DNA from: Acidobacteriota bacterium
GTDB lineage: Bacteria; Acidobacteriota; Aminicenantia; Aminicenantales; Saccharicenantaceae
DNA length: 64,000 nt
Assembly: GCA_028749115.1 (NCBI GenBank)
Contig: JAQURD010000002.1
Coordinates: forward strand, 228,129 to 292,128
Direction of reading: 5' to 3'
The translations under genes and the position numbers were made by a program. Below, piece after piece: positions 60,119 through 64,000 of the stretch. The notes under the pieces were generated by a model, which was not told the origin of the DNA, did no database searches, and saw only the letters and a program-made list of their open reading frames with translations. Position 1 is the stretch's first letter. The number at the start of each line of letters is the position of its first letter.

Positions 60119-60256
60119 TTAGCTGCCATGTAACCGAAAGAAAGGGCTAGGCCGATTGTGCGGAACGACACAGTTGACAGATGTCAGTTTCCCACGAAAT
60201 TCCCGAACTAATTCTTTCGGACTGGTCAGATCCATCCCGGTGATAAATACTTCCAT
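60119..60256 (-). other. Possible decayed coding remnant
   Basis: MEVFITGMDLTSPKELVREFRGKLTSVNCVVPHNRPSPFFRLHGS stop, in a long intergenic gap. Confidence 0.2.
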
Positions 60257-61031
60257 CCGTCTTCAGCCCGGGTATCATTTTCCCTTATGGCTAGGTTGAT
60301 TATTTTATATTTCAGCCAGGCGACCAGTTCTATCTCTGACTACCCTCCAGGCTGCCATCGGACATGACTATCTCTCCACCTCTCTGGATACTATCTATTA
60401 ACCTGAATGAGAAAAATACTTGACAAAGGAATTCTTCAGGAATGATAATAATAAAGAGCTGAAGAATAGCTCTGATTGATAAAACTCAGGGGCAGAGGAT
60501 GGGGGTTTTCTCTTCTGTTTATATCAGGACTGATAGTCAAGGTAATTTTTGTATAAAAAACTCTAAAGACAAAATCCAGGCCAATATCCGGGATAATCAA
60601 TCCGGTTTTAGATTAAATATTCTTATAGCTGGTTCTAGGTTTGTTATTCTGCCCTGCTCCGATTCTCCAATCAGTTATCAACCGGTGCGGGCAGGTTTAA
60701 GGCGAGAAAGCTGGAAATAGGCCAGCGAATCAAAGATGGGGATTATGCACAGAAAGAAAGATAGCTCCAGGGCTCAGACTGTGACTCGAAGTGTAGCCTT
60801 CATTCACACCAGACTAACAAGGTTTACGAGGACTGGGGAACATCATCTTTCATCTTGTCTGCTGGTGTTTCAGCGAACTCCTGAGTCCTTAGAGGGAGTC
60901 TAAGGCAGCGAAGGCCATCCTGAGGCAAGGGGTAGAGGATGGACTTGATGAAAATCTCAAATTGGGGTCAAGCAACACTGAAAACAATTGGAGGTTTAAC
61001 TATAGATAAAAATCTTGGGAGGAGGATTTAG

Positions 61032-62834
61032 ATGAAAAAGTCCTGTGTATGGGTGATTTTACTGATTGCCCTGGTCTTGTGTGCGGCTGCTGGCAAACAA
61101 GCCATCAACATTTCGTCCGAGAACGTCCTATCGCTCATCATGGATGAATCGGCGAAGGAAATGGAGATTCAACTGCCGGCGGCGAGTGTAGTTGAGTTAA
61201 AGCTTCAGGCTAATCCCTCGACTGGTTATGTTTGGGAAGTGGCGAATCGGAAGGAGATTGAAGGAACGATCACGATGATTGAGGAGCAGGATAGTTTATG
61301 CCGGGCAATTCCTAAGTTTGAAGCTGCTTCTGGGAACATTCAACCGCTGCCAGGTGCACCGCAGATGCAGGTAATACGTTTTGTAGGGAAAAGAGAAGGG
61401 GCGGTAAAGGTTCAGCTGGTATTGCATCGTCCATGGGAGAGTGGCTATTTTAAGGCGAAGACTGTTTATGTGCATTCTGAGGGCGCCTACATAGGTGATA
61501 TCAGAATACTGCAGAACAAGGTGAAGAGTGCGCCGGTGGTCAAGCCGCCGAAGGAGGAAGTGATAGTAGCTACCCTGCCATCCCATTTTGACTGGCGTGA
61601 ACAGGGCAAGGTAACCTCGGTCAAGGATCAGAGGAATTGCGGCAGCTGCTGGGCCTTTGGTACCACAGCTGCGGTCGAAGCTGCTGTTCTGATCAAGGAT
61701 GGGATTACTCGTGATTATTCGGAGCAATACCTGGTATCATGCAACAGTGAAGGTTGGGGTTGTAATGGTAGCTCAGGCTGGCCGTTGGACTATTACTACA
61801 ACAAATATATTACGGGTGAAGCCGGACCCGGTGCCCGGCTGGAAAGCGACTTTCCTTACCAGGCAGCTGATGTGCCCTGCAACCCTCCTCATACCGCCTA
61901 TGAAAGGATTGAGAGCTGGGCTTATGTTGATGATGTTCCTGACAGTGCTATCCCTGCCCTTGTTCATAATCCAACCATTGCCCAGATCAAGCAAAAGATT
62001 CATGATTATGGCCCGGTTGGCACCATGATTGATGCCACTGGCTGGAGCAGCTATACAGGTGGTATCTGGACACGTGCTGGTAGTCAGCTCAACCATATTG
62101 TTTGCATCACCGGCTGGGATGATAGCCAGGGTTGCTTCTATGTTAAGAATTCCTGGGGGTCGAGCTGGGGAGAGAGTGGCTATATCAGAGTGGCTTATGG
62201 CAGTTCTCTGGTCGGTAGAAATTCAACTTATGTAACAATCCCGAGTGCTCCTGTTATCACCACTCAGCCAACTAACCAGACCGTAAATGTTGGTCAGACG
62301 GCGACTTTCACCGTAGTAGCGATTGGCACAGCTCCGTTAAGCTACCAGTGGTATAAAAATGGCACAGCCGTTAGCGGTGCCACCGCTGCCAGCTACACCA
62401 CTCCTGCCACAACTCTGGCCGACAATGGTTCGCAGTTCTATGTGGTAGTCAGTAATTTGCTGGGTAATGTTAATTCCAATACCGTTACCCTAACCGTTCT
62501 ACCTCCTCCGCCAGCTGCACCTACGGATCTTATAGTTATTGGTCATTGCTATGAAGAGGAACTCCACTGGCAAGATAATTCAGATAACGAAGATGGATTT
62601 ATTATCTACAGGAAATCAGGAAATTATTATTTGGAGTGGGACCGGGTGGGACCAAATGTAACTTCCTATTGGGACATAGAACTTCCGTGTGGATTGTTGT
62701 GGTGCTATATGGTAAGAGCTTTTAATGAGAATGGAGTTTCTGGACCTACTATCGGGCGTTGTGCTAAAACAACCTTTTGTGCATCCTGTCAAGGAGGCTT
62801 TTTAAGGAATGAGAAAACTGAAAAGAAAATGTAG
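61032..62834 (+). CDS. Papain-family (C1) cysteine protease with N-terminal chagasin-like (I42) domain and C-terminal Ig-like and FN3-like domains
   Basis: I42 loops NPSTGYVWEV, GAPQMQVIRF, RPWE; C1 VKDQRNCGSCWAFG, LNHIVCITGWD, VKNSWGSSWGESGYI; ITTQPTNQTVNVGQTATFTVVA Ig-like. Confidence 0.92.
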   Translation: MKKSCVWVILLIALVLCAAAGKQAINISSENVLSLIMDESAKEMEIQLPAASVVELKLQANPSTGYVWEVANRKEIEGTITMIEEQDSLCRAIPKFEAASGNIQPLPGAPQMQVIRFVGKREGAVKVQLVLHRPWESGYFKAKTVYVHSEGAYIGDIRILQNKVKSAPVVKPPKEEVIVATLPSHFDWREQGKVTSVKDQRNCGSCWAFGTTAAVEAAVLIKDGITRDYSEQYLVSCNSEGWGCNGSSGWPLDYYYNKYITGEAGPGARLESDFPYQAADVPCNPPHTAYERIESWAYVDDVPDSAIPALVHNPTIAQIKQKIHDYGPVGTMIDATGWSSYTGGIWTRAGSQLNHIVCITGWDDSQGCFYVKNSWGSSWGESGYIRVAYGSSLVGRNSTYVTIPSAPVITTQPTNQTVNVGQTATFTVVAIGTAPLSYQWYKNGTAVSGATAASYTTPATTLADNGSQFYVVVSNLLGNVNSNTVTLTVLPPPPAAPTDLIVIGHCYEEELHWQDNSDNEDGFIIYRKSGNYYLEWDRVGPNVTSYWDIELPCGLLWCYMVRAFNENGVSGPTIGRCAKTTFCASCQGGFLRNEKTEKKM

Positions 62835-63217
62835 TTGCAGGTGAACATGTAACTTATAAATACACATAATAAATTAAGAGGGCAGCAGACTTAACAATCG
62901 TTAAACTAACTGATGATAAAAGCAGGAACATTCCAGAAGAGTTTGCATTGCAGCGAGGCAAGCGGAGGAAAGTTACAAAAGCAATAAGACCAATAAAAAG
63001 ACAAGCACTTCAGCCCAAATCACAGCTATATTCCGCATTAAAAGCGAAATAAGATATGTCAAAGCCCACGCTCGGACAACAGTAAAAGTTAGAATTTATC
63101 CACAAAAATAGAAACTTAATAGAAAAGACAGGGTTTCTCATCTGGTTCCTGTCTTTAAGATATTTGGTTCAGAAAAACAACATCATTGACAAACTATTAA
63201 TTGAAGCTCAGTCAAAT

Positions 63218-63739
63218 TCACCATTTTTCATCAAGGATTTCTCTTCTTTTACGTTGATATTCTTCCTCAGTTATAAGCCGCTCTTTTCTGAGATTTTCCA
63301 GTTCCCTCAGCCTGAAACCAAAATCAGCTTTGCCCCTGGCTGGAGTTTCAGGGGAAGCAACATCAGTCAATCCAGCTTTTTTTTCTGAAGAAACCTCTTT
63401 TTCTACTTCAAAAACTTCAAGAGCCGGTCCAGATGTTTTTGATTCCTTAAAGGAAGTCAGGTTAATAATAGAATAGATGATAATGCCAATACAGGCAGCC
63501 AACCAGATGACCATAAAAAGAGTCATCAAACCTGTTCCTTCTCCAGGTTCCCCCATAGTCGAGATCATCAAGGCCAGTCCAAAAAACAAAAAGAGTATTC
63601 CCATAATCAATGTAATAGTCGAGCTGAGCGGTGAAGGACGGGCAGTTATTCTCTTTGGTTTTGTATGACGATTATCATCATTGTTCATGGCTCCTCCTTC
63701 TTTAAAGTTATTATAATGATTATCTTCTGAGAAATTCAA
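63218..63739 (-). CDS. SHOCT-domain membrane protein
   Basis: Two TMs, C-terminal RLRELENLRKERLITEEEYQRKRREILDEKW. Confidence 0.85.
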   Translation of the reverse strand: MNFSEDNHYNNFKEGGAMNNDDNRHTKPKRITARPSPLSSTITLIMGILFLFFGLALMISTMGEPGEGTGLMTLFMVIWLAACIGIIIYSIINLTSFKESKTSGPALEVFEVEKEVSSEKKAGLTDVASPETPARGKADFGFRLRELENLRKERLITEEEYQRKRREILDEKW

Positions 63740-64000
63740 GCCAGGTTATCTGATATTTTCCACCTGGGAAGCAAGAGACCAGCAGCTTTTTTTTGCTGGA
63801 AAAGAGCCGGAGCAAAAGGCAAAGGCCAGAAGATGATACCCCTTGACTTTAGCTGTCATAGTAGGAGTAAACAAAAAAAGATGGAAGTAACTTCACTGAC
63901 TGGTTTGAAAAAGAATGTCGTCAGCTCACTAGTTTCGATGGCACACCGGTTACCTACGAACCTTTTCTGCTGGGGGCATACGCTGGGCTATCCCCGCCAG

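Noticed and set aside
1-64000. tRNA, rRNA, CRISPR arrays and prophage modules
   Set aside because: No T-loop/acceptor pattern, rRNA-like stretch, repeat-spacer array or phage structural gene cluster was seen by eye; tRNAscan-SE, Infernal and a CRISPR finder would be needed to confirm

Overview
64 kb bacterial chromosomal window with about 52 supportable protein-coding genes and no rRNA, tRNA or CRISPR array that I could see. Gene content (PgsB/PgsC/PgsW, SBBP-repeat protein, DUF5916 protein, M64 peptidase, FadL and OMP-like barrels, anaerobic NrdD) suggests a diderm anaerobe, possibly Aminicenantes/Acidobacteriota-like; this taxonomic guess is an inference and was not checked. Left to right: M28 peptidase (partial), poly-gamma-glutamate synthesis genes, an intergenic region with a candidate sigma-54-driven small RNA, a lone receiver, an NtrC-type regulator / histidine kinase / substrate-binding-protein operon, M19 dipeptidase, a membrane-lipid-like locus (VTT, lipid kinase, epimerase, CPBP, PAP2), beta-barrel OMPs around a CPA2 antiporter and an IS remnant, a DUF5916 protein, a degenerate HD-domain membrane protein, an SBBP beta-propeller protein, an RND efflux locus with one adaptor and two permeases, ACT-malic enzyme, dut/nrdG/glutaredoxin/nrdD, MFS, amidase, PGI, secreted proteins, M64 peptidase, agmatinase, a two-bundle ferritin-like protein, OmpA, an MBL-fold hydrolase, a papain-family protease carrying its own chagasin-like (I42) domain, and a SHOCT protein. 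Most notable candidate: two -24/-12 sigma-54 promoters just downstream of the NtrC-family activator gene. One would drive the lone receiver. The other would drive a roughly 149-nt structured transcript ending in an intrinsic terminator, i.e. a candidate undescribed sRNA circuit. All calls are from reading the sequence and supplied ORFs; no searches were run.
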